A DNA stretch of 64,000 nt from Limnoglobus roseus (GTDB lineage: Bacteria; Planctomycetota; Planctomycetia; Gemmatales; Gemmataceae), in assembly GCF_008254045.1 (NCBI RefSeq), contig NZ_CP042425.1:2294001-2358000 (forward strand), written 5' to 3'. The notes under the pieces are model-generated. The model did no database searches. It saw nothing but the letters and a program-made list of their open reading frames with translations, and was not told where the DNA came from. The translations under genes and the position numbers were made by a program. Below, one piece after another: positions 43,044 to 50,564 of this stretch. The first letter of the stretch is position 1. The number at the start of each line of letters is the position of its first letter.

Positions 43044-43445
43044 GGGGGCGAAATGGTTTCGACCGGGCAGGTGAAGTGTTTGGTTGCGTGTCGAGGTTGA
43101 TCGGTTGGCCTCGTAAAAAGCCGGTCACACAACAACTGCTGAAACGCAGTTCACTCTCGCGGCTTAATAACCCGTGAGCCGTTCAGTGCCCTTCGCGGGA
43201 GAGGTCATTGTTCGGACGCCAATTCCCGATCGCGGACGCTCGAGGGTCTGGGCAACCAGATTCGTTTCGGGGGCGGCGTCTGCTAAAAAACCTGACCGAT
43301 AGCGAGCTTCGCACCCTGCAAGTTGGGGACGCGGCGAGCGAACGTGAAGCCGCCGCAAGGTGGGCTTCGAGCGTGAACTTGCTACACACGTAGACGCCGG
43401 CACGGAAGTGCCTCGGGACCCGGGTTCGATTCCCGGCGCCTCCAC
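43044..43445 (+). ncRNA. ssrA: tmRNA (transfer-messenger RNA)
   Basis: A 402-base one-piece tmRNA that rescues stalled ribosomes and tags the nascent chain. The 5' end GGGGGCGAAATGGTTTCGAC and the 3' end GGTTCGATTCCCGGCGCCTCCA form the tRNA-like part, in which the 7-bp acceptor GGGGGCG pairs with CGCCTCC. The CCA end is not encoded. I read the tag as AGHTTTAETQFTLAA, from GCC at 43120 to GCT at 43164, followed by TAATAA. It ends in LAA as expected for ClpXP-type recognition. A strong terminator follows. The 3' end is a common integration site for mobile islands. Confidence 0.96.
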
Positions 43446-43448
43446 TCG

Positions 43449-43481
43449 ACCCCCTCCATGTTGGAGGGGGTCTTTTTTTTG
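43449..43481 (+). terminator. Strong Rho-independent terminator of ssrA
   Basis: GACCCCCTCCA pairs with TGGAGGGGGTC over a 3-base loop and is followed by eight T residues. Confidence 0.95.
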
Positions 43482-43494
43482 CCCCTCGATGACA

Positions 43495-43640
43495 GAAGTT
43501 GACACGGTATTTTGGTGTTGAGCCTGATGATGCCGACCGAGTCGGAGTGACGGGCCAGCCTCATGGCTTCAGGGAGGGACGCCCCGCTGCGGATGAGTTC
43601 GGTGATGTCCGTGTGTCGGTCCACAGCGTGAAAACGGAAC
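43495..43640 (-). pseudogene. Decayed C-terminal part of a tyrosine recombinase
   Basis: Read on the minus strand from about 43636, the translation is RFHAVDRHTDITELIRSGAS followed by LPEAMRLARHSDSVGIIRLN. This matches the integrase pattern FHALRHTxITxLxxxGAS...LARHSD, including the catalytic Arg-His-x-x-Arg-type block (RHT) and the later His of ARHS. One extra codon splits the motif (V-D-R), and the region of the nucleophile Tyr has no Tyr left. No N-terminal part remains. It lies 50 bases from the tmRNA 3' end, where tyrosine recombinases insert islands. Confidence 0.65.
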
Positions 43641-43700
43641 CTCTGGGGCACGCGGGCCGGAGCCATCGCCCGAACTTCCGTGCCGCGTAAAACAACCCCC

Positions 43701-44246
43701 ATGCCAAGACCAAAAACAGCGTACATTCTCCTGTTCCGAGGAGTGGGCGGAGCCACCCAACTCCCCGTCGCTCCCCTCCGCGAAGCCCTTACGGAAGCGG
43801 GGTTCGAGAACGTCGCCACGTACATCAACAGTGGCAACGCCGTCCTCCGCACCCACCTCTCGCGGGAGAAGGTGATCGCCACTGTTGCAAAGCTCTGCGA
43901 GGAGAAGTTCGGCTTCACGAAGGCGATCTACGCCCCGACGCTGGAGGAGTGGGACGCCGTCATCGCGAACAACCCGTTCCCCGACTTCGAAGAGGGAAAG
44001 CACGTCCACGCCGCCGTCCTGGATGGCATCCCGACGAAGGAAGCGATTGAAGCACTGCGGAAGCACGCGGTCGAAGGCGAAGCGATCGAGCTTGTCGACA
44101 ACGTCGTCTACCTCCACACCCCGTTCGGGCTGGGCACATCGAAGCTGGGGGAAAAATTCGACAAGGGCATCGGGGTCCCCAACACCGCCCGGAACTGGAA
44201 CACCGTGCTCAAGTTGCAAGAGCTGGCGAAGAAGGCCGCGGGTTGA
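43701..44246 (+). CDS. DUF1697 protein
   Basis: A 181-residue cytoplasmic DUF1697 protein. The family's start ILLFRGVGGATQLPVAPLREAL (usually YIALLRGINVGG), then GFENVATYINSGNAVLRT, then FGFTKAIYAPTLEEWDAVIANNPF and the closing TARNWNTVLKLQELA are all present. The function is unknown. The G-V-G-G in place of G-I-N-V-G is a local divergence. No clear ribosome-binding site precedes the ATG at 43701; an in-frame GTG at 43680 is the alternative. It is the first intact gene of the accessory run beside ssrA. Confidence 0.9.
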   Translation: MPRPKTAYILLFRGVGGATQLPVAPLREALTEAGFENVATYINSGNAVLRTHLSREKVIATVAKLCEEKFGFTKAIYAPTLEEWDAVIANNPFPDFEEGKHVHAAVLDGIPTKEAIEALRKHAVEGEAIELVDNVVYLHTPFGLGTSKLGEKFDKGIGVPNTARNWNTVLKLQELAKKAAG

Positions 44247-44372
44247 AAAGTCGGCTTCGCCAAAATTATCCGATGGCAGTGTCCGAGCGGCCGCTTCCCG
44301 TTCGTCGTACCCGGAAGACCGGCGTAAAGAGTCTCGGTCTTGACCCGCAACCCAGCCCCGGAGAACTGTCCC

Positions 44373-44699
44373 ATGCCGAAGTACCTGTTCATCTTCCGCC
44401 ACTCCACCGACCCGCAGTCCCAACCGTCCCCGGAAGAGATGCAAGCCCTCGGCGGCCAGTGGTATGCGTGGATGCAAAAGTTCAGCGATTCGATCCTGCC
44501 CGGCGGCGACGGTCTGAAACCGGGCGGCCGGCTCCTCCGCGGGGAAATCGTGTCCGACGGCCCCTACGTCGAGGCGAAGGAGTTCGTCGCCAGCTTCAGC
44601 CTGATCCAGGCCGAGAACTACGACGCGGCATTGGCCATCGCCCGGGAGTGCCCGGGGAGCAATGTGATCGAGATCCGCGAGCTGGGCGGGTACGCTTGA
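44373..44699 (+). CDS. YCII-related (DGPF-type) protein
   Basis: A 108-residue single-domain YCII-like protein (ferredoxin-like fold, dimeric). The motifs are KYLFIFRHSTDPQ, LGGQWYAWMQKF, GRLLRGEIVSDGPYVEAKEF with the DGP(F/Y) box, and GSNVIEIRELGGY. Such proteins are almost always encoded next to the DUF6596-type sigma factor, as here, and are thought to be its target or partner. The stop codon overlaps the sigma start in TTGA (44696-44699), so translation is coupled. Confidence 0.93.
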   Translation: MPKYLFIFRHSTDPQSQPSPEEMQALGGQWYAWMQKFSDSILPGGDGLKPGGRLLRGEIVSDGPYVEAKEFVASFSLIQAENYDAALAIARECPGSNVIEIRELGGYA

Positions 44700-45952
44700 C
44701 CGAACCGCGGGAGCTGGTGGAACACTTCTTCCGCCATGAGTCCGGCCGGCTCGTCGCCGTGCTGACCCGGTCGCTCAGTGTCCGTCGGCTCGAGTTGGTC
44801 GAGGACGTCGTACAGGCCGCGCTGATGCAAGCCCTGGAGACGTGGTCGCGTCGGGGCGTGCCCGACGACCCGGCCGGGTGGCTGTACCGGACCGCCCGCA
44901 ACCTCGCGATCGACGCCCTGCGGCGGGAGCAGACCCACGGCAGGGCGTTGCCGCACGTGGCGGACGGGATCGGCCAGGAGGCACCGCCCGAAGCCCACTT
45001 CGCCGACGAGATTGGTGACGAGCCGCTCCGCCTCCTGTTCGTTTGCTGTCATGAGGCGGTGCCGCCCGAATCGCGCGTCGCATTCGCACTCCGGACGCTC
45101 GGCGGGTTCAGCACGGCCGAGATCGCCCGCGGCCTGCTCACCACCGAGGCCAACGTCCAGAAGCGGGTCGAGCGGGCCAGGGACCGGCTGCGCGAGTTGG
45201 GCGTCGAGTTCGAGGCTCCCCAGCTTCGCGCCCGGTTGGACGCGGTACTCTCGGTCATTTACCTGCTATTCAGTCAGGGCTGCCACGCTACGCATGCGGA
45301 CGTGCCGATCCGCCGCGATCTGTGCGACGAGGCCCGTCGGCTGGCAAAGATGTTGGCCGAGAACCCCATCGGCGGTGTTCCGGCCGTTCACGCCTTGCTC
45401 GCCCTGATGAGCTTCCACGCGGCCCGCTTCGACGCGCGGGTTGCGCTCGACGGCGGCATTGTCCTATTCGAGGATCAGGACCGCTCCGCATGGAATTGGG
45501 GCGACGTGAGAGAAGGGATGGCGTGGCTCGCCCGGTCTGCCACCGGCGAAGAGTTGACCCGCTACCACGTGGAGGCCGGCATCGCCTGGGAGCACTGCCG
45601 GGCGCCGACCTTCGCCGACACCGACTGGCGGCGTATCTCCGAGGGGTACGAGTTACTGGGCCGCATTGCCCCGTCCCCGGTCCACGCGCTCAACCGCGCC
45701 GTTGCCGAGGCCCACCTGCACGGCCCGCAGGCCGGACTCGAACGCTTGGCCGCGGTGGACCCGGAAGACATCCCCGCCCGCTATCCCGGCTGGCACGCGG
45801 TCATTGGTGAACTCCACTTTCGCCTCGGTCAATACGATGCCGCCGAACTCGCCTGGCGTGAGGCGCTGCGATTGAGCAGCGCGAGTGCGGATCAAGACTT
45901 CCTGAGCCGGCGCATTGCGGAGTGCCGGTGCTTGCTCGGCCCGGCTACGTAA
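44696..45952 (+). CDS. DUF6596-type ECF sigma factor, TTG start
   Basis: A 418-residue RNA polymerase sigma factor of the large ECF type that pairs with YCII proteins. Region 2 covers about 10-75 (LVEDVVQAALMQALETW, then GWLYRTARNLAIDALRR), region 4 about 105-160 (LRTLGGFSTAEIARGLLTTEANVQKRVERAR), and the C-terminal DUF6596 domain about 180-415 (YLLFSQGCHA, then HALLALMSFHAARFDAR, then NRAVAEAHLHGPQAGL), which is TPR-like. I chose the TTG at 44696 because it overlaps the YCII stop, keeps the whole of region 2 and follows GGGCGGG; the ORF upstream belongs to another frame context. Confidence 0.93.
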   Translation: MTEPRELVEHFFRHESGRLVAVLTRSLSVRRLELVEDVVQAALMQALETWSRRGVPDDPAGWLYRTARNLAIDALRREQTHGRALPHVADGIGQEAPPEAHFADEIGDEPLRLLFVCCHEAVPPESRVAFALRTLGGFSTAEIARGLLTTEANVQKRVERARDRLRELGVEFEAPQLRARLDAVLSVIYLLFSQGCHATHADVPIRRDLCDEARRLAKMLAENPIGGVPAVHALLALMSFHAARFDARVALDGGIVLFEDQDRSAWNWGDVREGMAWLARSATGEELTRYHVEAGIAWEHCRAPTFADTDWRRISEGYELLGRIAPSPVHALNRAVAEAHLHGPQAGLERLAAVDPEDIPARYPGWHAVIGELHFRLGQYDAAELAWREALRLSSASADQDFLSRRIAECRCLLGPAT

Positions 45953-45977
45953 TCCCTGCTTCAGGCTTGAGAGCGGA

Positions 45978-46140
45978 ATGAAACCGATCTTCTTCGAGAC
46001 CCCTGAACCCTTCCGCGCATGGCTCGCCAAGAACCACGCGACCGCAAAGGAACTGCTGGTCGGGCTCAACAAGTAGGGATCGAAGCGGCCGAGCATCACC
46101 TGGCCCGAAGTGGCCGTCCGGCGGATTTGCTTTTCTCACG
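45978..46140 (+). pseudogene. Broken YdeI/OmpD-associated (bacteriocin-protection type) gene
   Basis: The frame starts MKPIFFETPEPFRAWLAKNH and continues ATAKELLVGLNK, the N-terminus of the YdeI/OmpD family. A TAG at 46074-46076 replaces what is usually Lys, after which the same frame resumes with GSKRPSITWPE, the next conserved block. It then loses the family sequence and runs into the 3' end of the HxlR gene. The nonsense mutation and the missing two thirds show a decayed gene. The stop is TAG, so selenocysteine readthrough is not an explanation. Confidence 0.85.
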
Positions 46141-46145
46141 ACTCT

Positions 46146-46589
46146 TCATCTTACTTCCTCCGCGGGAATCAATTCCGTGTCGTTGACCGAAAGTTCTCGC
46201 CCGTCGTGGGCGTAAAACGCCAGCGGCATGACCGGCTTTCGGTCGCGTCGGTCCACCAACACCCAGTCCGCCGGACCGCCGCACCCCTCGCCCCACTGCC
46301 GGATCGCCATCAGGACCAAGTACAACCCCCGCCCCTTCTCCGTTAGGGCGTACTCGTGGTAGGCACCACCGTTTTCCGGGGTAACTTGCTCCAGCACGCC
46401 GAGGGCGACGAGCTTCCGCAACCGCACGGTGAGGATGTTCTTTGCCACGCCAAGGCTCGTCTGGAACTCGCCGAACCGCCGGTCCCCCGCGAACGCCTGC
46501 CGGACGATGAGCATCGACCAGGCGTCCCCGACGGCTTCCAGGGACCGGGCGACCGGGCACTCGTCCGTCTCGAAGCTCTTGCGTTTCAT
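46146..46589 (-). CDS. HxlR-family transcriptional regulator
   Basis: A 147-residue winged-helix HxlR regulator. The conserved start is ECPVARSLEAVGDAWSMLIVRQAFAGDRRFGEF, with the Cys11 used for redox or aldehyde sensing in several members, then LGVAKNILTVRLRKLVALGVLE and the wing GAYHEYALTEKGRGLY. The C-terminal extension (about 112-147) is typical of longer members. A perfect palindrome (46638-46654) lies 49 bases upstream. It probably controls itself and perhaps the divergent SDR gene starting at 46957. It fits the common HxlR/SDR pairing. Confidence 0.94.
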   Translation of the reverse strand: MKRKSFETDECPVARSLEAVGDAWSMLIVRQAFAGDRRFGEFQTSLGVAKNILTVRLRKLVALGVLEQVTPENGGAYHEYALTEKGRGLYLVLMAIRQWGEGCGGPADWVLVDRRDRKPVMPLAFYAHDGRELSVNDTELIPAEEVR

Positions 46590-46956
46590 GGGTGACTCCC
46601 CCGCTTAGTACCCCGAGCGGAAAGAAAACTGAAATTTGGTTGCAAGGTGCAACCGATGGCCATTGTATCCCTGGGCATCAGCGAACACCAACACGAGGGC
46701 CAAGCGATGACAACCTGCAAGCCCGCCCCGAGTACGAATACGCGAGTCTCTCCGGCGGTGCCGAGTCTGGCATCCCGATACGCCGAAGGGCCGGCCAAGC
46801 CCGACAAGCAGCAGTGGAAGACGGACAAGACCCGGGCGTTTGAAGCGTCGGTGAGGTGGTTCCTGTCCGTGTCCCGAGCCGCTTAATTTTTCCGGGCCGA
46901 CAATTCGCCGGCCCGGTGTCCAATCTGGTTCGCAATACCTCAAACGGGAGTCTGTC
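46590..46956. other. Spacer between HxlR and SDR genes
   Basis: The stretch contains the HxlR operator candidate and a 59-codon frame on the + strand (46707-46886, start MTTCKPAPSTNT) that I do not recognise. That frame lacks a clear ribosome-binding site and could be chance. No RNA gene or repeat is seen. Confidence 0.5.
46638..46654. promoter_or_regulatory. Palindromic operator candidate for the HxlR regulator
   Basis: GGTTGCA at 46638-46644 and TGCAACC at 46648-46654 form a perfect 7-bp inverted repeat around AGG. It lies 49 bases upstream of the HxlR start, a position suited to autorepression. Confidence 0.6.
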
Positions 46957-47706
46957 ATGGCGAAGAAACTCGAAGGCAAGGTCGCCGTGGTTACCGGCGC
47001 GTCAAAGGGCATCGGGGCGGAGATCGCCCGGCAACTCGCCGCCGCGGGTGCGTCCGTGGTCGTGAACTACGCATCCAGCAAGGCCGGGGCCGACAAGGTC
47101 GTGGCCGACATCACCGGCAAGGGCGGGAAGGCCGTCGCGGTGGCGGGCGACGTGTCGAAGGCGGCCGACGCCCAGGGCATTATCGACGCCGCGATCAAGA
47201 CCTACGGCCGGCTCGACGTCCTGGTAAACAACTCCGGCGTGTACGAGTTCGCCCCGATCGAATCGTTCACCGAGGAGCAGTTCCACCGGCAGTTCAATGT
47301 CAACGTCCTCGGGTTGCTCCTCACCACCCAGGCCGCCGTCAAGCACCTGAAGCAAGGCGGGAGCATCATCAACATCGGGTCCGTCGTCGCCCGCATCACC
47401 CCACCGCAGAGTGCGGTCTACACGGGCACGAAGGGCGCGGTGGACGCGATTACCGGCGTACTGGCGAAGGAACTCGGGCCGAAGGGCATCCGGGTGAACG
47501 CCCTCAACCCCGGCCTGATCGAGACCGAGGGGACGGTCGGCGTCGGGTTCATCGGGTCGGACATGGAGAAGGAAGCGATCAAGCAGACGCCTCTCGGCCG
47601 GGGCGGTAAGGTCGGGGACATTGCCTCAATCGCGGTGTTCCTCGCGTCCGACGACTCCGGCTGGCTGACCGGCGAACAGTTCCTCGCGAGTGGCGGGGTG
47701 CGGTAA
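46957..47706 (+). CDS. SDR-family oxidoreductase (glucose/3-oxoacyl reductase type)
   Basis: A 249-residue classical SDR. It has TGASKGIG (13-20), DVLVNNSGVYEF (NNSG in place of NNAG), INIGSVVARITP with the catalytic Ser, YTGTKGA with Tyr and Lys, then NPGLIETEG and a C-terminal TGEQFLASGGVR. The Asn-Ser and the early Ala-Ala-Ala-Gly-Ala-Ser suggest NADP(H) binding (VNYASSKAGADKVV). GGGAG precedes the ATG. It shares a spacer with the HxlR gene and is followed 69 bases later by a second SDR of the same strand, so both may answer to HxlR. Confidence 0.94.
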   Translation: MAKKLEGKVAVVTGASKGIGAEIARQLAAAGASVVVNYASSKAGADKVVADITGKGGKAVAVAGDVSKAADAQGIIDAAIKTYGRLDVLVNNSGVYEFAPIESFTEEQFHRQFNVNVLGLLLTTQAAVKHLKQGGSIINIGSVVARITPPQSAVYTGTKGAVDAITGVLAKELGPKGIRVNALNPGLIETEGTVGVGFIGSDMEKEAIKQTPLGRGGKVGDIASIAVFLASDDSGWLTGEQFLASGGVR

Positions 47707-47775
47707 CACACTTCCCGGGATTCATCACAGACACCTCCGGCCGTAACACGGCCGGTTCTTTCCAGGAGCATTCCA

Positions 47776-48528
47776 ATGGCTGGCAAACTCGAAGGCAAAG
47801 TGGCGGTCGTCACCGGCGGTAACAGTGGGATCGGTCTTGCGACCGCCAAGCGGTTCGCGGCCGAGGGGGCGAAGGTGGTCGTCACTGGCCGCCGTCAGGA
47901 GGAACTCGACGCCGCGGTGAAGGAGATCGGGCACGGGGCGATCGGCGTCCGCGGGGACGTCTCGAACCTCGCCGACCTGGACCGCCTGTACGCCGTCGTG
48001 AAGGAGAAACACGGGCGGGTGGACGTGGTGTTCGCGAACGCCGGGGGCGGAGAGTTCGCCCCGCTCGGGCAGATCACCGAGGCGCACTTCGACAAGACGT
48101 TCAACATTAACGTGAAGGGCTTGGTGTTCACGGTGCAGAAGGCGCTGCCGCTGATGCCCGACGGCGGGGCGATCATCCTCAACGCCTCGATCGTGTCGAT
48201 CAAGGGGATGGAAGCGTTCAGCGTGTACTCGGCAACGAAGGCTGCGGTCCGGTCGTTCGCCCGATCGTGGACGACCGACCTCAAGGCGCGGAAGATCCGA
48301 GTGAACGCGGTCAGCCCGGGGCCGATCGAGACGCCGGCCATCGACACGCTCGCGGGGTCCGAGGAAAAGTCGAAGGAGTTCAAGTCGGGGATGGCGTCGC
48401 AAGTTCCGCTCGGCCGGATGGGCACGCCGGACGAGATCGCGAAAGCGGCCGTGTTCCTGGCCTCGGATGACGCGAGCTTCGTAGCCGGGGTCGAGTTGTT
48501 CGTGGACGGCGGGATGGCGCAGGTGTAA
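47776..48528 (+). CDS. SDR-family oxidoreductase
   Basis: A 250-residue classical SDR. It has TGGNSGIG (14-21), VVFANAGGGEFAPLG (ANAGGG variant), ILNASIVSIKG with Ser, YSATKAA with the catalytic Tyr and Lys, then SPGPIETPAID and VAGVELFVDGG at the C-terminus. The ASWTTD region and GPIETP loop resemble SDRs that pair with HxlR in soil bacteria. AGGAG precedes the ATG by 8 bases. A terminator follows at 48568. Confidence 0.94.
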   Translation: MAGKLEGKVAVVTGGNSGIGLATAKRFAAEGAKVVVTGRRQEELDAAVKEIGHGAIGVRGDVSNLADLDRLYAVVKEKHGRVDVVFANAGGGEFAPLGQITEAHFDKTFNINVKGLVFTVQKALPLMPDGGAIILNASIVSIKGMEAFSVYSATKAAVRSFARSWTTDLKARKIRVNAVSPGPIETPAIDTLAGSEEKSKEFKSGMASQVPLGRMGTPDEIAKAAVFLASDDASFVAGVELFVDGGMAQV

Positions 48529-48567
48529 CTGGTGGGTTGACGCCCGATTTCGGCAGAAGCAAGCAAA

Positions 48568-48606
48568 GAACCCCGCGCCCTTATGGGTTAGCGGGGTTCT
48601 CGTTTA
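48568..48606 (+). terminator. Terminator after the second SDR gene
   Basis: GAACCCCGC at 48568-48576 pairs with GCGGGGTTC at 48591-48599, and CGTTTA follows. Confidence 0.75.
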
Positions 48607-48720
48607 TCCGGGAGAGGCTTACGAAAGACACGACGTAATGGGCGTTGGGCTTGCAAAGCCAGATTCGAATGAAGAAAATTCTGCGACTCAATTCCAGCAA
48701 TCGAAACAGCTTACAGCAAC

Positions 48721-48790
48721 AAAGATATCTTTGTGACGACTAATTCGATATATCGGACTTGTCTCCGTATTCCAAAAAAAAGATATATCT
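48721..48790. promoter_or_regulatory. Three AT-rich palindromes, PadR operator candidates
   Basis: AAAGATATCTTT (48721-48732), CGATATATCG (48746-48755) and AGATATATCT (48781-48790) are each perfect palindromes. The last two share the core GATATATC. They lie 105-175 bases before the PadR start, in otherwise low-complexity AT-rich DNA. Confidence 0.65.
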
Positions 48791-48894
48791 AAGTAGGCAC
48801 TTCGAATGCTTGTCGACGGCACTTAACGACTGCTCACGAGCGGGTGCTTGGGACTGCGAGACGCGGTCCCCCTTCCCAAGTTGGAGGCGAACGA

Positions 48895-49605
48895 ATGTTC
48901 GGCGGATATTTCAAACACGGACGCGGTGGCGATCCCCGGGTTCTGGCCGCGATGGCGGGCCACTTCTGCCGCGGCCGGGGCGGCCGGCACTTCGGACACG
49001 GCGGGCACCGGCACGGGCACGAGGGGCGGCCGGAACGGGACGAGCACTTCACACCTTTCGAGGACGGAGGCGAGGAGATGGCGCGACACGGTCACCACGG
49101 CGGCCACGAGGGCTGGGGGTTCGTCGGGCACCGGGGGCGCGGCCCGACGGGTCGGCCGCTCGAACAGGGCGACCTCCGTTGGCTCACGCTCGACCTGATC
49201 GCAGCCCAACCCCGGCACGGGTACGAGATCATCAAGGCCATCGCCGACGCGCTGAGCGGGCACTACACCCCGAGCCCCGGCGTCATCTACCCGACCCTCA
49301 CCCTCTTGGAGGAGACCGGGCTGATCGCGAGCGAAGCGCAGGGGCCGAAGAAGCTGTACCGGCTAACGGACGAGGGGAAGGCCGAGGTGGACGCGCACGC
49401 GGCCGACATTCGGGCGGCGAAGGCCCGGCTCACGGAAGCCAACGCCCGGTTCGGCGGGGCACCGGCCCCGGAGTTGATGCGTGCCATGGGCAACCTGCGG
49501 GCCGCGCTGCAGGTGCGGCTGGGCAAGGGGCCGCTGACGAGGGAAGCGCTAAACGCCATCACCGCCGCCCTCGACCGGGCCGCCGGCGAGATCGAGCGGA
49601 GCTGA
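48895..49605 (+). CDS. PadR-family regulator with His/Gly-rich metal-binding N-terminus
   Basis: A 236-residue PadR regulator. Residues 1-95 are rich in His, Gly, Arg and Glu (RGGRHFGHGGHRHGHEGR and MARHGHHGGHEGWGF), a likely Ni/Fe/Zn-binding region. The PadR winged helix starts at about 99 (LEQGDLRWLTLDLIAAQPRHGYEI) and has SPGVIYPTLTLLEETGLI and the wing GPKKLYRLTDEGKAEV; a helical dimerisation part follows. The layout is like E. coli YqjI, a nickel-inhibited repressor of a ferric reductase gene. GGAGG 7 bases upstream fixes the ATG at 48895, not the in-frame 48844. No reductase or exporter gene is adjacent. Confidence 0.92.
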   Translation: MFGGYFKHGRGGDPRVLAAMAGHFCRGRGGRHFGHGGHRHGHEGRPERDEHFTPFEDGGEEMARHGHHGGHEGWGFVGHRGRGPTGRPLEQGDLRWLTLDLIAAQPRHGYEIIKAIADALSGHYTPSPGVIYPTLTLLEETGLIASEAQGPKKLYRLTDEGKAEVDAHAADIRAAKARLTEANARFGGAPAPELMRAMGNLRAALQVRLGKGPLTREALNAITAALDRAAGEIERS

Positions 49606-49663
49606 CCTTCCGCCCGGTCACCGCCGCCGAAGAACGGCCTCTTCTCGCGGCTGGTTGATTCGT

Positions 49664-50446
49664 TCAGACGATGGACCGCAAGAGGCCGCCCTCGACCCGA
49701 AGGGCGGCCCCGTTGGTCGCCGCCGACAGCGGGCTGGCCAGGTACGCCACCATGTGGGCGATCTCCCGCGGGTCGATCAGCCGCTGCAGCAACGACGACG
49801 AGCGGTGCACGCGGAAGAACTCGCTCTCCGCCTCGGCCGCGTCCTTGGCCTGCGGGGACACCGATTTCAGGAAATCGACGATCCCTTCCGACCGTGTCGG
49901 GCCGGGCAGCACCGTGTTCACCGTCACTTCCGTCCCCTTGGTCAACTCCGCCATGCCCCGTGAGAGTGCCAGTTGGCTCGACTTCGTCATCCCGTAGTGG
50001 ACCATTTCGGCGGGCGTCATCACCCCCGACTCGCTCGCGATGAAGATCACCCGGCCCCACCCGGCGGCGAGCATTTGCGGGAAGTAGTTCCGGGAGAGCC
50101 GCACCCCGCTCATCACGTTCACGGTGAACAACTTCAGCCAGTCGTCGTCCGGGATCTCGGCGAACGGCTTCGCTTCGTAGATGCCCAGGTTGTTCACCAG
50201 GATGTCGACCTTCGGGACGTGCTTGACGAGAGCCGCACACCCTTCGGCCGTACCGGCGTCGGCAACGACCCCTTCGGCGTCGCCCGCCTTCCTTACGACC
50301 TCCAGTGCCTCGTCGATCTTCGGCTGGGTCCGCCCCGCGACGAACACCTTCACGCCTTCGCGGGCGAGTTCCTCCGCGATCGACAGGCCGATGCCCGCCG
50401 TCGAGCCGGTAACGACCGCCGTCTTGCCTTTGAGTTGAAGATCCAT
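49664..50446 (-). CDS. SDR-family oxidoreductase (3-oxoacyl reductase-like)
   Basis: A 260-residue SDR. It has TGSTAGIG (13-20), LVNNLGIYEAK (NNLG), FIASESGVMTPA with Ser, YGMTKSS with the catalytic pair, and LRVEGGLLRSIV at the end. A long loop at about 195-225 (VSPQAKDAAEAESEFFRVHR) is the substrate-binding insert. It is convergent with the PadR gene (58-base gap), and another SDR lies upstream on the same strand with 118 bases between them. Substrate unknown. Confidence 0.93.
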   Translation of the reverse strand: MDLQLKGKTAVVTGSTAGIGLSIAEELAREGVKVFVAGRTQPKIDEALEVVRKAGDAEGVVADAGTAEGCAALVKHVPKVDILVNNLGIYEAKPFAEIPDDDWLKLFTVNVMSGVRLSRNYFPQMLAAGWGRVIFIASESGVMTPAEMVHYGMTKSSQLALSRGMAELTKGTEVTVNTVLPGPTRSEGIVDFLKSVSPQAKDAAEAESEFFRVHRSSSLLQRLIDPREIAHMVAYLASPLSAATNGAALRVEGGLLRSIV

Positions 50447-50564
50447 TGTCGTTCCCTTGGTGCCGAAGACTTGATCGGTTCAGCAGTGGAAATCTTACGA
50501 GAAGAGACCGGCCGGCGGCCCGCCCGATCACCCCCCGAACCGTAGACTCCAAATGGTGACACGC

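Larger units (their letters stand above)
48529..48894. other. Gene-free stretch with terminator and operator palindromes
   Basis: It contains the SDR terminator, then 120 AT-rich bases with the three palindromes listed separately, and then the leader of the PadR gene with GGAGG at 48883-48887. The AT content of 48650-48800 is clearly higher than the rest of the window. Confidence 0.6.

Noticed and set aside
43382..43918. A 178-codon minus-strand frame covering the ssrA 3' end, often annotated as a hypothetical protein
   Set aside because: Its C-terminal part is antisense tmRNA. Only the stretch resembling a recombinase is kept, as a pseudogene.
45978..46140. Selenocysteine readthrough as an explanation of the broken YdeI gene, given selC in the window
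   Set aside because: The stop codon is TAG, not TGA, and the rest of the domain is missing.
46707..46886. A 59-codon frame on the plus strand between the HxlR and SDR genes
   Set aside because: No ribosome-binding site, no recognised family and ordinary composition for non-coding GC-rich DNA.
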